Part shown: in pieces, positions 26,721-36,123 of the stretch
Layout: each line of letters opens with the position of its first letter
Numbering within the stretch: position 1 is the first letter of the stretch
Source of the DNA: Planctomycetota bacterium
Lineage (GTDB): Bacteria > Planctomycetota > Planctomycetia > Planctomycetales > Planctomycetaceae
DNA: 58,670 bases
Direction of reading: 5' to 3'
NCBI GenBank assembly: GCA_016872645.1
Contig: VGZH01000032.1
Span: 1 to 58,670 of the forward strand
The notes under the pieces: generated by a model
The model's database searches: none
The model's input: the letters and a program-made list of their open reading frames with translations, nothing else
Told to the model about the DNA's origin: nothing
Program-made: the position numbers and the translations under genes

Positions 26721-28340
26721 TCACTCGGCCGTGTAATCCGTGACCTTCAAGTCAGGCAACTGCTGTTTGAGCCGATCGACGACCGCCGGTTTGAATTTGA
26801 GATCCGTGATGTACAGCGTTTTCAAGTTCTTCAGCCCCATTAAATACTCCAGTCCGGCGCTGGTGATCTGGGTGCCGTAGATGTTGAGCACTCGCAGTTC
26901 AGGCAGGCTCTTGATGTGTGCCAAGCCGACGTCGCCGATCGCGCATTTCGCGATGAACAATCGTTCGAGGCTTGTCAGACTTTTGAGCTGCGCCATCCCC
27001 ACATCGGTCACCTTCGTTGCGGTGAGGTGCAGTTCTTTGAGTGTCGCGACACCTTGAAGCTGTGCCATCTCGGCGTCGCCGAACGATGTTCCGGCAACAT
27101 TGATCGCCATCACGTTCCCCAGGTCGTCGACGACCGCTGCATCCAGCGCGGCGAGTGCGGCGGTGAGTGGTCGTTGCTGTTCGCTGGTAAAAAGACGGAC
27201 GACTCCACTGAGCGTGATTTGCGATCCGGCAATTGACAGCTTGCGCAGGCGAGTCAGGCGTTTCAGGTGCGACAACCCCGCGTCGCTCACGGCGGTCCCG
27301 GTCAGATTCAGTTCTTCGAGATCGATCAGTTCAGCGAAGTGTGCGAGGCCGGCATCCGAGATCGACGCCCCGTTGAGGTCCAGCCGAACGAGTTTCTTGA
27401 AGGCCGCTAAGTGGGCGAGTCCCGCGTTGTCAAACCGCGAATCACTCGCAATCAACGTCTGCAACTGGGCCAGCGGTTGCAAATGAACCAGCGCTCTCGT
27501 GGTCGCTCCGGCTGGCATCGTTAATGATCGGAGTCGCGTCAGCCGGCCGAGCTCAACGAGATGTTCGTCCAAGATCGGTGTCAGTTCGAGGTCCAGCGAT
27601 TCCAAGTCCGGCAGCGTGGCGAGGTGCTTTAAGCCTGGACCACGAACGCTCGTTTCCGAGAGCCGCAGAGTCCGCAATTGTTTGAGCGCCGCCAGATGTT
27701 CCAAGCGGGCATCGGTGACCGAGCAGCGGTTCAGCATGAGGCTGCGAAGACTGTGCAGCGATGAGAGTCGCTCAATTCCTCGATCCGTGAGTCGGCGACA
27801 ATTGGTCAGGTCGAGGACTTCCAGATCGGACAATTCGGCAATGGCAAGCAGGCCATCGTCGGTGATCTGGCGGCAATGCGACAGCTCGAGTTGCCGAAGA
27901 CTTTTCATCGTAGCCAGATGCCGCAATCCAACATCGCTGGTCTGCGGGGGAAGAGCCAGGGCCCTGAGTTGCGGTAACCGAGCCACATGCGCCAGACCGG
28001 CATCGGTAATCGAGCGATAGGCCCGCAGGTCCAGCCCAGTCACATTGGTCACCGCTCCAATCGACTCCAGTCCGACATCGTCAACGACCGGCGGCAGCGC
28101 CAACTTCGAGACATGCGGCAAGTACCGAACTTGCTCCAGTCCCGCATTCGCCGCAACACACGCGGACAAATCCACGGATACGATCCGATTCTCAGAGTCC
28201 CGTTCCAATCTGGCTCCGAGACGATGCAATTGCGCGACGGACTCGGCCAATCGATCGGAAGCCACGCAGCGATCACTGCTGGCTGCCAGCGATGCCAACA
28301 ACACGATCGTTGTCCAGACGCATGTCGAATGTTGTGGCAT
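26721..28340 (-). CDS. Secreted leucine-rich-repeat protein
   Basis: This 539-residue protein has a signal peptide (MPQHSTCVWTTIVLLASLAASSDRCVAS) followed by about 18 leucine-rich repeats of 23-25 residues. They follow the pattern L.xL.LxxTxxTDxGLxHLxxLxxL (for example LDLTNCRRLTDRGIERL, LNLTGTAVSDAGLSHL). The spacing resembles the AMN1/F-box type of LRR common in planctomycetes, where such proteins are thought to bind ligands; none is known here. A region of about 40 residues (FTSEQQRPLTAALAALDAAVVDDLGN) interrupts the repeats near residue 370. It is preceded by a DUF1501 gene 7 bases upstream on the same strand, an unusual operon partner. Confidence 0.9.
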   Translation of the reverse strand: MPQHSTCVWTTIVLLASLAASSDRCVASDRLAESVAQLHRLGARLERDSENRIVSVDLSACVAANAGLEQVRYLPHVSKLALPPVVDDVGLESIGAVTNVTGLDLRAYRSITDAGLAHVARLPQLRALALPPQTSDVGLRHLATMKSLRQLELSHCRQITDDGLLAIAELSDLEVLDLTNCRRLTDRGIERLSSLHSLRSLMLNRCSVTDARLEHLAALKQLRTLRLSETSVRGPGLKHLATLPDLESLDLELTPILDEHLVELGRLTRLRSLTMPAGATTRALVHLQPLAQLQTLIASDSRFDNAGLAHLAAFKKLVRLDLNGASISDAGLAHFAELIDLEELNLTGTAVSDAGLSHLKRLTRLRKLSIAGSQITLSGVVRLFTSEQQRPLTAALAALDAAVVDDLGNVMAINVAGTSFGDAEMAQLQGVATLKELHLTATKVTDVGMAQLKSLTSLERLFIAKCAIGDVGLAHIKSLPELRVLNIYGTQITSAGLEYLMGLKNLKTLYITDLKFKPAVVDRLKQQLPDLKVTDYTAE

Positions 28341-28347
28341 CGTAATA

Positions 28348-29805
28348 TCAGCTCTGCGCGAGCTCCCGAATGACTTCGCCTTTCGGCAAGATCGGGACTG
28401 GTCGTCCGACGCTATTTACAAACGTGTGTGCGAAGTTGATTCCCAGGCTGTGATAGATGGTGGCCAACAGCGACTGATAATCCAGCGGTCGATCGCGCGG
28501 CTGTTCTCCCTTATCGTTTGTCGAACCAACGACCTGGCCCATGTTGAGTCCACCGCCGAAGAGCAGCGCACATCCAGCCGGTCCCCAGTGTTCGCGGCCC
28601 GGGCAGCCCTTGTGGACGTGGACTCGCGGAGTGCGACCGAACTCGCCCGCGACGACGACCAGCACTTCGTCTTCGAGTCCGCGGTCTGAAAGGTCTTCGA
28701 TCAACGCGCTCACTGATTGATCGAACTGTGGCCCGCGCTGGCGCATGATCTCGAAGATGTTGCCGTGCACAGCGTGATCATCCCAGCCGATCATCGTCTT
28801 TTCGTAATCGCCGCGCCCGTCCGGACAGAAGCGGACGGCGACGACACTGACCCCCGCTTCCACGAGCCGGCGAGCCAACAGGCACTGCTGACCGGATGTG
28901 TGCAAACCGTAACGCTGCCGAACTCGTTCCGGCTCGCGCGACAAATCGAAAGCTCGGGCAGCTCCCGATCCGGTCAGCAAGTCGATCGCTTGCCCGCGAA
29001 ACGCATCGGTCGCTTGCATCTGCTCGGCAAAATCTTGGCTTGCCGAATCAAGCTTCCGACGACCGAATTGATCCAAGTCCTGAAGCATTCGAAGTCGAGT
29101 TTCCAATTGCGTCGGTGAGCCTTTCATCCGCAAGTTTTGCACGACGAAATCTGGTTTCGACGGATCGCCCGCAACGGCAAAGGGTGCATGAACCGGTCCC
29201 AGAAACGCCGGCCCGCCGCGATGCAAACCGCTGCTAATATCGACGTAACGCGGTAATTCCTGTCGAACAACGCCAGCCTCTCGTTTAGCTCCGGTCTTCT
29301 TCAAACCCATCGCCAGACGCGGATCGGTCGACTCGCCGATCTGCGCGCCACCTTCCGATTCCTCCGCCCGCTTGCGACTGATGATCGAGGCCAAATCGGG
29401 ATAACGCGACTTGGAACCTTCGGTCTCGCCGTCCCAGCCGGTGAGCACATTATGCGAGCCGACCACATGATCCGACGACGGTTGATGCAGCGAGCGAATC
29501 ACGCTGAACCGATGCGCGAGATGAGCTAGTCGCGGCAGCACCTCACAGAACTCAATGCCTGGCAAAGTGGTCTGAATGGCCGCCAACTCTCCACGAAACT
29601 CAACCGGCGCCGCCGGCTTGGGATCGAAGGTCTCGAAGTGGCTCGGCCCACCGTCTTGCCAGAGCAGAATGAGAGAACGCTTCCGCGCTCCGGGTGATAT
29701 TGCGGCCTCAACCTGCAGTCGCAGGACATGCGGCACGCTGAGAATCCCAACCCCTGTCAGCGCTTGCCGGATGAAAGCGCGACGGCCCAAATCAGAATCC
29801 ATCAT
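28348..29805 (-). CDS. DUF1501 family protein without a DUF1553 partner (copy 3)
   Basis: It is about 485 residues from the ATG pair at 29805/29802, chosen because it puts the Tat motif GRRAFIRQALTGVGILSVPHVL right at the start; an earlier ATG at 29844 is open and possible, and neither has a strong ribosome site. DUF1501 landmarks are LILLWQDGGPSHFETFDPKPA, RFSVIRSLHQPSSDHVVGSHNVL, GQQCLLARRLVEAGVSVVAVRF and VVAGEFGRTPRVHVHKGCPGREHWGPAGCALLFGGG. This form keeps HWGP, as in the longer DUF1501 subgroup. Unlike copies 1 and 2, no cytochrome/DUF1553 gene adjoins it; the downstream gene encodes an LRR protein. Confidence 0.9.
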   Translation of the reverse strand: MMDSDLGRRAFIRQALTGVGILSVPHVLRLQVEAAISPGARKRSLILLWQDGGPSHFETFDPKPAAPVEFRGELAAIQTTLPGIEFCEVLPRLAHLAHRFSVIRSLHQPSSDHVVGSHNVLTGWDGETEGSKSRYPDLASIISRKRAEESEGGAQIGESTDPRLAMGLKKTGAKREAGVVRQELPRYVDISSGLHRGGPAFLGPVHAPFAVAGDPSKPDFVVQNLRMKGSPTQLETRLRMLQDLDQFGRRKLDSASQDFAEQMQATDAFRGQAIDLLTGSGAARAFDLSREPERVRQRYGLHTSGQQCLLARRLVEAGVSVVAVRFCPDGRGDYEKTMIGWDDHAVHGNIFEIMRQRGPQFDQSVSALIEDLSDRGLEDEVLVVVAGEFGRTPRVHVHKGCPGREHWGPAGCALLFGGGLNMGQVVGSTNDKGEQPRDRPLDYQSLLATIYHSLGINFAHTFVNSVGRPVPILPKGEVIRELAQS

Positions 29806-30141
29806 CGTTCGCTCTGCGAGGATCGGCATGGTTGAATTCCACATCAGAAGGATTCAGAAACCTCGGGCGGCAAGATCAATCCGTGATGTTATCTTCAAAA
29901 CTACAGCGAGTATACAATCGTTCCTGCTTAAACCCCATAAGTCGATCCGGTGATCGTCCGCGAAAAGAACGAAACTCGGATCATGCGTGGCTGGGTACAT
30001 CCGCTGTCGACTGCCGATTCTGTACGTGCGAAATCGTACCACACAAACAGGTCCAGCAACTGACGAATCAGAACATTTCGCGAGGCATGACAATCGTCGC
30101 ATTTACAAATTCTGTCATGAACTTTCGCCCGTTCCCGTGGG
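29806..30141. other. Intergenic stretch with lower G+C and a possible minus-strand -10 box
   Basis: The 336 bases between the third DUF1501 gene and the propeller gene are more A/T-rich than their surroundings. On the minus strand TATACT (29909-29914) lies about 100 bases before the DUF1501 start and could be a -10 hexamer, but no good -35 precedes it. No gene is seen. Confidence 0.3.
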
Positions 30142-31854
30142 TCAGTTCTGTTTGGGTGCGGAATCTCCCGCTGGGTCAAATCGATATTCGGCTTGCACCA
30201 GCCCGATTGGCCGCTCCTGATCGCTCATGGTCATCGCATGCAGTCGGGCACGCGTCATGTGGAACTTAAGTCGAATCTCCTGGCCCATGAGTTTCCCCAG
30301 ATCGGCGTTGTCCGACCAGTGAACGGGATGGTCGAGAGCGTCTCCCTGAATCTCGCGAGACTCGGCTACTGTGAAGCCCGGGATCGGCTGCCAGTCGCGG
30401 GTCAGCACCTCCACGCGGATGGAACCTTTCTCCCACGTCGCGGCGTTCAGGTACAGGCGGGGATGTGAGACGACCAGCGGTTTGGTCAGCACGCGGCAGG
30501 GTTCGGCATAGGGCGTGCCGGTTTCCAGTGAGGAGAACCGGTCGCGCTTCAGAGTCGCCAGCGCCACGCCCCCGGAATAATCCGCCGACTCGCTTTGATC
30601 GACGTTGTGGGGAAAGTTCAAGGCCGCGTAATAGATGTAGATCGTATCGTTGACCACGATCGGCCGGGGCTGCGAACAAGCCATCGCCATGAAGTCATAA
30701 TTTCCCAGCGGCCCGTGCGGAATGAACGGAGTCCCACGACAGACCCGCGTGAAGTGGATGCCATCGCGGCTGGTCGCCAGATGAATTTCGATCGGCTGGG
30801 GGCGACGCAGATAGAAGATGCTCACGTAGCCAACATACGTCGCACCGAACTTGTGGCAGCCGAACTGGTAGAGTTCCGTGTCGGCCGGGTCATCGGCGTC
30901 CATCGCGAGTATGAACCGATGGTTCTTCCATTCGCGCAGGTCGTCGCTCTCAGCATAGGCGTACGAGCGGTTATAGCGGTCGATGGGCGACCGATTCCGA
31001 TCGCTGTCGTTGGCGATCATGCGTTCGCTGAACTCCGGGATGATCCGCCGGTAGATCACCCACTTCTGCTTCGCCTCGTCGAACATCAAATGCATCAGGC
31101 AGTCATCCCCCGTGCCCGCGACATCGTGTGGCGTCTGCCAGAACGGCGATGCCGCGCAGGACCAGTGAATGCCATCCGGCGAGGTGACGATGTGTGCTCC
31201 GCGGCGGTGATCCTGCACGATCGCCAGAGCGACGTAATTCTCCGACGGGTCACGCGGCTGCGGATGCTTGTTCACGCCCCAGAAAAATGCCTTCTTGCCC
31301 TGCGGCACCATCGGCTTCGTCGGCATGACGAATTTCTCCGGACCGTACGCGAGCCGGGTCGGCGCCTTCGGAATCAGGTCGCTGGCAAAGACCACGTTGT
31401 GGTCGCGGCGACCGTCCACGTCGCAGACTTCCAGCTCGGGCTTCTCCCAATGAACGCCGTCTTGTGACGTGTAATAGAGCATCCACGCGGCATTGCCGCC
31501 GACGAAACTGGCTTTCGCATCGCTTCCGGCACGAGCCCACATTTTGAACAGCTTTGCCTCGGGGTCGTACAGCGTCGTGTAGGGTTCGATGTACCTTCCT
31601 TCACACCAGCGTTCCGGTCGGATCACGGGATTCAGCAAGTGCTTCCTGGCCGGGTGCAGTTTCCGCGACACGCCCGGGGTCGCTTCCAGTAACTGATTGT
31701 CGAGGAACAACTCCGTCGTGAACGGAGGCCGGTCAGCGGATCGGCTTCGATCGGCCGCCTTCGCCCCGGGGTCGTCCGCCGCCGTCAGTGAAGTCCACAG
31801 CGCCGCTCCGGCGGTTCCTGCGGTTTGAATGAACTGGCGGCGATTCGATTTCAT
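30142..31854 (-). CDS. Tat-secreted five-bladed-propeller (glycosidase-like) protein, paralogue A
   Basis: The 570-residue protein has a Tat signal (MKSNRRQFIQTAGTAGAALWTSL) and AAGGAG seven bases before its ATG. The body has repeated blades with YYTSQDGVHWEKPEL, IVTSPDGIHWS and LATSRDGIHF, which resemble the GH32/GH43/GH68 five-bladed propellers. Asp/Glu active-site residues cannot be assigned by eye. A C-terminal beta module (GSIRVEVLTRDWQPIPGFTV, then LMGQEIRLKFHM) recurs in the next gene. Its likely role is recognition or hydrolysis of a glycan outside the cytoplasm. It lies 27 bases downstream of its paralogue and is probably cotranscribed. Confidence 0.75.
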   Translation of the reverse strand: MKSNRRQFIQTAGTAGAALWTSLTAADDPGAKAADRSRSADRPPFTTELFLDNQLLEATPGVSRKLHPARKHLLNPVIRPERWCEGRYIEPYTTLYDPEAKLFKMWARAGSDAKASFVGGNAAWMLYYTSQDGVHWEKPELEVCDVDGRRDHNVVFASDLIPKAPTRLAYGPEKFVMPTKPMVPQGKKAFFWGVNKHPQPRDPSENYVALAIVQDHRRGAHIVTSPDGIHWSCAASPFWQTPHDVAGTGDDCLMHLMFDEAKQKWVIYRRIIPEFSERMIANDSDRNRSPIDRYNRSYAYAESDDLREWKNHRFILAMDADDPADTELYQFGCHKFGATYVGYVSIFYLRRPQPIEIHLATSRDGIHFTRVCRGTPFIPHGPLGNYDFMAMACSQPRPIVVNDTIYIYYAALNFPHNVDQSESADYSGGVALATLKRDRFSSLETGTPYAEPCRVLTKPLVVSHPRLYLNAATWEKGSIRVEVLTRDWQPIPGFTVAESREIQGDALDHPVHWSDNADLGKLMGQEIRLKFHMTRARLHAMTMSDQERPIGLVQAEYRFDPAGDSAPKQN

Positions 31855-31881
31855 CGAGTGGCTCCTTTTTTATCTCATGAC

Positions 31882-33417
31882 TCATTCGGTGAATTGAAAC
31901 GAGAACAAGTCACCGTCGCGAAGAACAAAATGCAGTCGCACTAATTGGCCCGCAAGACGACTGACGTCGGTGGAGTTTTTCCACACGGCATTTTGGTCGA
32001 TCGTATCGCCGAACAACTCATCCGCGTCGGCGAGGGAGAAACCCGGGATCGGTTTGCCGGCGGAGTCTTGCAGTTCGACTCGGAGGTTGCCGGCTGCGGA
32101 CGTCGCGTAGTTCAATGAGAGGCGTCGGCCCGTGAACTTCAGCGGCTTCGTCGTCAGTTCGCCACCGGACAGCGGCGCATGTAGCGAAACGAAGCCGTCG
32201 AGCCGAATCGTGTAGCGTCGCAGTCGGTGCATTTCGTCTCGCCACGAGCCTTCGTTGAAATGCAGCGAGATTTCGTTGGGCAAACCAGGCCCGTCGGCCT
32301 TAGTTTCAAACAGGCCGTAGCTCTGATAATTGTCGCCGTAGATCCACCGACCTTCCGCCTGCGGTCCCGGACGCAGGAACGCTTCGTCCCAACGACGAAA
32401 TGTCTGACCGTCTCGGCTGGCGATCAGCAAACTATCCGTCACTTCAGCGCCCGTGTAGGCATCGAATTCTTTCACCGAGGCCACGAATTGAGCCCGCGTT
32501 TGAACCGGTTCCAGCCGCTTCGCATGCTCGCTCAGCGGACGAGCTACGAAGCGAGTCGGAAAGCCGAGTAACAGTTGCGGCGCGCGGTAATACGGTGCGA
32601 TTTGATTTGTGTACATTTGCTGAGGCGGCGAGTTCGGGTACGTCAGCCCGACCGGTTCAGACCAAGTTTTGAAGTCCGTCGAATGTGACACTCCGATGGA
32701 ACGCAGTCCCTTGAAGTCTGCTTCACTGAAATACCGAACATACATCGCATAGCGTTGGCGATTGGGATCCCAGAAAACTGTATTGTGCGAATCAAATGCC
32801 CCCTTCGTGACGACTGGCCCGTCGCTGAGTTTAGACCAACGAATGCCGTCGGCCGACTTGAATGTGAGCAACCCCTTGCTGGAAGTCGTTCCGCCGACCG
32901 CCTTGTAACGCTGGTCGGGTGGGCATGCCGGATTCGTGTCTTTGAATGGCGCGAAGTTGTGCGTCTCGTAACCGCCACGCCACAGGATGTTGTTCTCTTT
33001 CGTACCGGTATTGTTCATCGTCGGCGGCCAATCGAACAAACCGAGGTTTGGCTTCACCCAGTGAATGCCGTCGCGACTTTCGGCATAGCAGACCACTTCT
33101 GATTGAGCCTGCCGAAGCGGGGGCGGATCGATGATGTAGCGATGGCCTCGGTAGTACATTCGATAAAGATCGCCATCCTGAAACACGGTCGCATATCCGC
33201 TCGAATTTCCCTCCCAGGGCTTCTCGAAGGTGATCGCAACTTCCCGCGGAACGGGGTGATGCAACTTGAACTCGGCTCGTCCCTCCAAACGCTCGAGCAA
33301 CGTCTGATCGACGAACAACTCTCTCCGCGATCCGAGTTCGATCGATTCGGCAGCCAGACCGAATGTAGCCCAAAGTGAAATCGACTGAACGCAAATTCGA
33401 ATCAGCAGCCTGCGCAT
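31882..33417 (-). CDS. Secreted propeller (glycosidase-like) protein, paralogue B
   Basis: Start ATG at 33417 gives 511 residues with a signal peptide (MRRLLIRICVQSISLWATFGLAAES). The upstream in-frame start at 33528 is rejected for lack of any signal. The opening LGSRRELFVDQTLLERLEG matches paralogue A's ELFLDNQLLEATPG, as do the blades (CYAESRDGIHWVKPNL, FKSADGIRWSKL) and the C-terminal module (GNLRVELQDSAGKPIPGFSL, then LAGQLVRLHFVL). The two are tandem homologues of unknown substrate. GH32/43-like hydrolysis is possible. A short intergenic region separates it from the divergent sialidase-like gene. Confidence 0.72.
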   Translation of the reverse strand: MRRLLIRICVQSISLWATFGLAAESIELGSRRELFVDQTLLERLEGRAEFKLHHPVPREVAITFEKPWEGNSSGYATVFQDGDLYRMYYRGHRYIIDPPPLRQAQSEVVCYAESRDGIHWVKPNLGLFDWPPTMNNTGTKENNILWRGGYETHNFAPFKDTNPACPPDQRYKAVGGTTSSKGLLTFKSADGIRWSKLSDGPVVTKGAFDSHNTVFWDPNRQRYAMYVRYFSEADFKGLRSIGVSHSTDFKTWSEPVGLTYPNSPPQQMYTNQIAPYYRAPQLLLGFPTRFVARPLSEHAKRLEPVQTRAQFVASVKEFDAYTGAEVTDSLLIASRDGQTFRRWDEAFLRPGPQAEGRWIYGDNYQSYGLFETKADGPGLPNEISLHFNEGSWRDEMHRLRRYTIRLDGFVSLHAPLSGGELTTKPLKFTGRRLSLNYATSAAGNLRVELQDSAGKPIPGFSLADADELFGDTIDQNAVWKNSTDVSRLAGQLVRLHFVLRDGDLFSFQFTE

Positions 33418-33616
33418 GTTGTGTTTCTCTGATGCAAGGATTTCAAATGGATCACGACGTCGACAACGGCGGGATTGGAGTTGTTTGAGAGTATGACGTA
33501 TTCTCGCCGACGCCAAAACATCTGACACGATTTGCAGCGGCGAGGTCGTCTTGGAAGAGAGCCTTTTCTGGCGATGCTACTGCGTGAGACAACGGGTTGC
33601 GAAAGAAGGCCTTGAA

Positions 33617-34906
33617 ATGATGACCATTCACTCAAAGATCGAACACCCATCTGAAGCCGTCTTGATGAATTGGGTCCTTCGATCCTCGTGGGTGCGGTGC
33701 ACGTGCGTCGTCTTGGTGTTGATCGTCGTGTCTACCGCTCGAGCCAATGAACCCGCACTGCTGCACTATCAAGTGAACGCTGAGCCGGTCTTCAAGGAAC
33801 TGACTCCCGCGTTCTGTTGGTTTCATCCGCGAGTCGCTCCGTTGCCCGGTTACGGAAAGGATGGCCGGCCGGCGGTCGTGATGACCATTCAGAAACACCT
33901 TGCGGCTTCGGATCATTACTCAGGACTTTACTTCCTGCGAACGGATGACCTGGGGAAGACGTGGACTCGACCGATCGAGATTCCAGAGTTGGCTTGGCAA
34001 CCCGGTGAGAACAATGAAACGATCGCCGTCTGTGATGTGACGCCAGGGTGGCACTCGCCGAGCGGCAAACTGCTGGCGATTGGAATCAAGCTTCGCTACA
34101 GCCCGAAGGGGGATCAACTTCTCGACAAGCCACGTTCTCACGAATGCGCCTATGCCACGTACGACCCAAAGTCTCAGACGTGGACCGCTTGGAAAATGTT
34201 GGCGATGCCACAGACCGACGGGAAATTCTTCCTGGTTTCTCCCGGGTGCGTGCAGTGGTTGGTGAACGCGGACGGCACGCTGTTGATTCCGACCTACTTC
34301 CGAGGACCAACCGGCGATGACTACGTCACAACAGTGCTGCACTGCTCATTCGATGGACAGGAACTCAAGTACCTGAAGCACGGTGATGAACTGGCAACCG
34401 CCGGAGGCCGTGGGTTCGTTGAACCCTCGTTGGCGCTTGTCCAAGGAACGTATTTCCTCACGCTGCGCAACGATGCGGCGGCGTACATCACCACCAGTTC
34501 GGACGGTCTGCATTTTCAACCGGTCAAGAAATGGACATTCGACGATGGCCAGGAACTCGGCAGCTACAACACTCAGGCTCACTGGCTGGCTCACAGCGAC
34601 GGATTGTTTCTGACCTACACGCGGCGTGGTGCGAACAATGACCACATCGCGCGGAACCGAGCGCCGATTTTCGTGGCACAGGTCGATCCCAAGAGACTCC
34701 AAGTGATTCGCAAAACCGAGCGTTCTCTGTTGCCAGAGCGAGGCGTGATGCTGGGAAACTTTGGTGCGACCGCCATCACGCCCGACGAGTCGTGGGTCAC
34801 GGACGCCGAGTACATCCTGACCGGCAAGCCACATCCCAAAGGCGCCGACGGTACGACCTGGCTGGGGCGAGTCCGGTGGTCGAAGCCGAATCAACTCGCG
34901 AAGTGA
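33617..34906 (+). CDS. Secreted BNR/sialidase-like propeller protein
   Basis: The ATG at 33617 follows AAGAAGG and begins a 429-residue protein. A signal or membrane anchor (VLRSSWVRCTCVVLVLIVVSTARA) starts about 20 residues in, so an ATG at 33665 is an alternative. An Asp-box-like motif (TDDLGKTWTRP) and other blade starts (TTSSDGLHFQPV) place it in the BNR/sialidase-type six-bladed propellers. A true neuraminidase would have an Arg triad and a Tyr/Glu pair, which I cannot confirm. It is transcribed divergently from the two paralogous propeller genes, so all three may share a regulatory region at 33418-33616. Confidence 0.72.
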   Translation: MMTIHSKIEHPSEAVLMNWVLRSSWVRCTCVVLVLIVVSTARANEPALLHYQVNAEPVFKELTPAFCWFHPRVAPLPGYGKDGRPAVVMTIQKHLAASDHYSGLYFLRTDDLGKTWTRPIEIPELAWQPGENNETIAVCDVTPGWHSPSGKLLAIGIKLRYSPKGDQLLDKPRSHECAYATYDPKSQTWTAWKMLAMPQTDGKFFLVSPGCVQWLVNADGTLLIPTYFRGPTGDDYVTTVLHCSFDGQELKYLKHGDELATAGGRGFVEPSLALVQGTYFLTLRNDAAAYITTSSDGLHFQPVKKWTFDDGQELGSYNTQAHWLAHSDGLFLTYTRRGANNDHIARNRAPIFVAQVDPKRLQVIRKTERSLLPERGVMLGNFGATAITPDESWVTDAEYILTGKPHPKGADGTTWLGRVRWSKPNQLAK

Positions 34907-34949
34907 GCAAATCGAGTCGATGGTTGATGGCGGCTTCAGTTCATCGCGA

Positions 34950-35846
34950 TCACCGAACGAACCAGCGAATCGCCTGCTGCGCAACGTGATCCGAAAACTT
35001 CAGTGAATACGGATCGCAACGACGATAGACGACTCGCCCATCGCTGCGCAGCATCAGCCAGCCAAAGTCCCAATTGCGGCTGCAGTATCGCATCGGCACA
35101 CTCGGTCGAACTCGCACTAGCGGATGCGAGCCGATGATGAAGAGCTTCTGCTCGGAGTAGTAATACGCCGAACCTCCTTGCACAAAGACCTCGTGGTCGG
35201 GAGCAGTGCCCAGATCGGGACAAAGATCCGCGCAAAGTCCGCTGATGCCCAGTTTGATCGCACAGCCTGACGAGAACGCCTCGATGAGTTGGTCTAGCGA
35301 TCCCGAAATCACTTCACCGTTTGCCGAGTGATGCAGCACCTCGCGCCACGAGTCGTTGACGCAGTAGCGAAACCGATCGAAATCATAAACAAAATTCTGA
35401 CTGGGGGCGTTCGTCCCCGCATCCCAACTTTCGATCACATGATACTTCGGCATCTTCACTGGCTGCCGGGACGGCGCTAAACCCAATGTCGCCTCGAACG
35501 GACCACCGTCGAGATACGGTCTCGCGATCGCCTGCGTGCCATCCTGGTTGTACAGGAAGAACGACATCGACGATCGGGGGCCAAACCCAGCCGGCAATTC
35601 GATCGGTTGCCGCAGGCTCATGATCGCCGCAGTCCATGTCCGATCGACGAAGTAGGTGACACCAAACTCAGCGACCTCGCGGATGCGCTCCTTGCTGGGT
35701 GAGTCCACGTCGATGTGCTCGTTATGCAGAAACTCCGTGTAGATTCGCAGGTCGGCTGCGCGTCGGATCGCGTCCGCCAAGTTGGCGGCGCTCCCGGCAA
35801 CGACATTCCGTCTCGCGTCCAATTCCAGAGCACATCGCCAAGTCAT
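34950..35846 (-). CDS. Conserved hypothetical protein, probably frameshifted near its N-terminus
   Basis: The open frame encodes 298 residues with good protein character (for example LRIYTEFLHNEHIDVDSP, SSMSFFLYNQDGTQAIARPYLDGG, NFVYDFDRFRYCVNDSW). I do not recognise the family. The ATG at 35846 has no ribosome site. Just upstream the overlapping frame (35820-35949) carries a plausible continuation ending NDIPVTNNDLAM, and ALELDARRNVV follows in this frame if one base is skipped. That suggests a single-base insertion or two-base deletion at about 35825-35832. It may be a pseudogene, a sequencing error or a real short product. No signal peptide is seen. Confidence 0.55.
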   Translation of the reverse strand: MTWRCALELDARRNVVAGSAANLADAIRRAADLRIYTEFLHNEHIDVDSPSKERIREVAEFGVTYFVDRTWTAAIMSLRQPIELPAGFGPRSSMSFFLYNQDGTQAIARPYLDGGPFEATLGLAPSRQPVKMPKYHVIESWDAGTNAPSQNFVYDFDRFRYCVNDSWREVLHHSANGEVISGSLDQLIEAFSSGCAIKLGISGLCADLCPDLGTAPDHEVFVQGGSAYYYSEQKLFIIGSHPLVRVRPSVPMRYCSRNWDFGWLMLRSDGRVVYRRCDPYSLKFSDHVAQQAIRWFVR

Positions 35847-35959
35847 TATTGGTCACCGGGATGTCGTTGATCGAAACTTCGTCATGATAGGCCGCGTCTC
35901 GCGGTCCGTCGAACAAACGAATCTGAGAGATTGGCAAATCGATTAGCAATGTTGAGCAT
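35823..35959 (-). other. Probable displaced 5' coding part of the frameshifted gene
   Basis: In the frame that starts at TTG 35949 the peptide reads LIDLPISQIRLFDGPRD, then HDEVSINDIPVTNNDLAM, and then reads into nonsense (SGIGRETECRCRE). A GGAGG at 35969-35973 is nine bases before an ATG at 35959 that is in yet another frame. If that ATG is the true start, a second frame change near 35950 is needed. This piece supports the frameshift reading of the neighbouring entry. Confidence 0.45.
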
Positions 35960-36123
35960 CACTGGAGTCCTCCGGTAAGCTGGCCGACAAGTTCGTGGGA
36001 TGTGGATTCGGTTTCTCCGCGGCAGAAACAGATTGCGATTGCTTTGCCCGCGAGGATGCTTGCCGCAAGTCGCTGAGACTTCATCGGCTGAGCCACAATA
36101 GATTGCGACGGCGGAGGGGCTTT

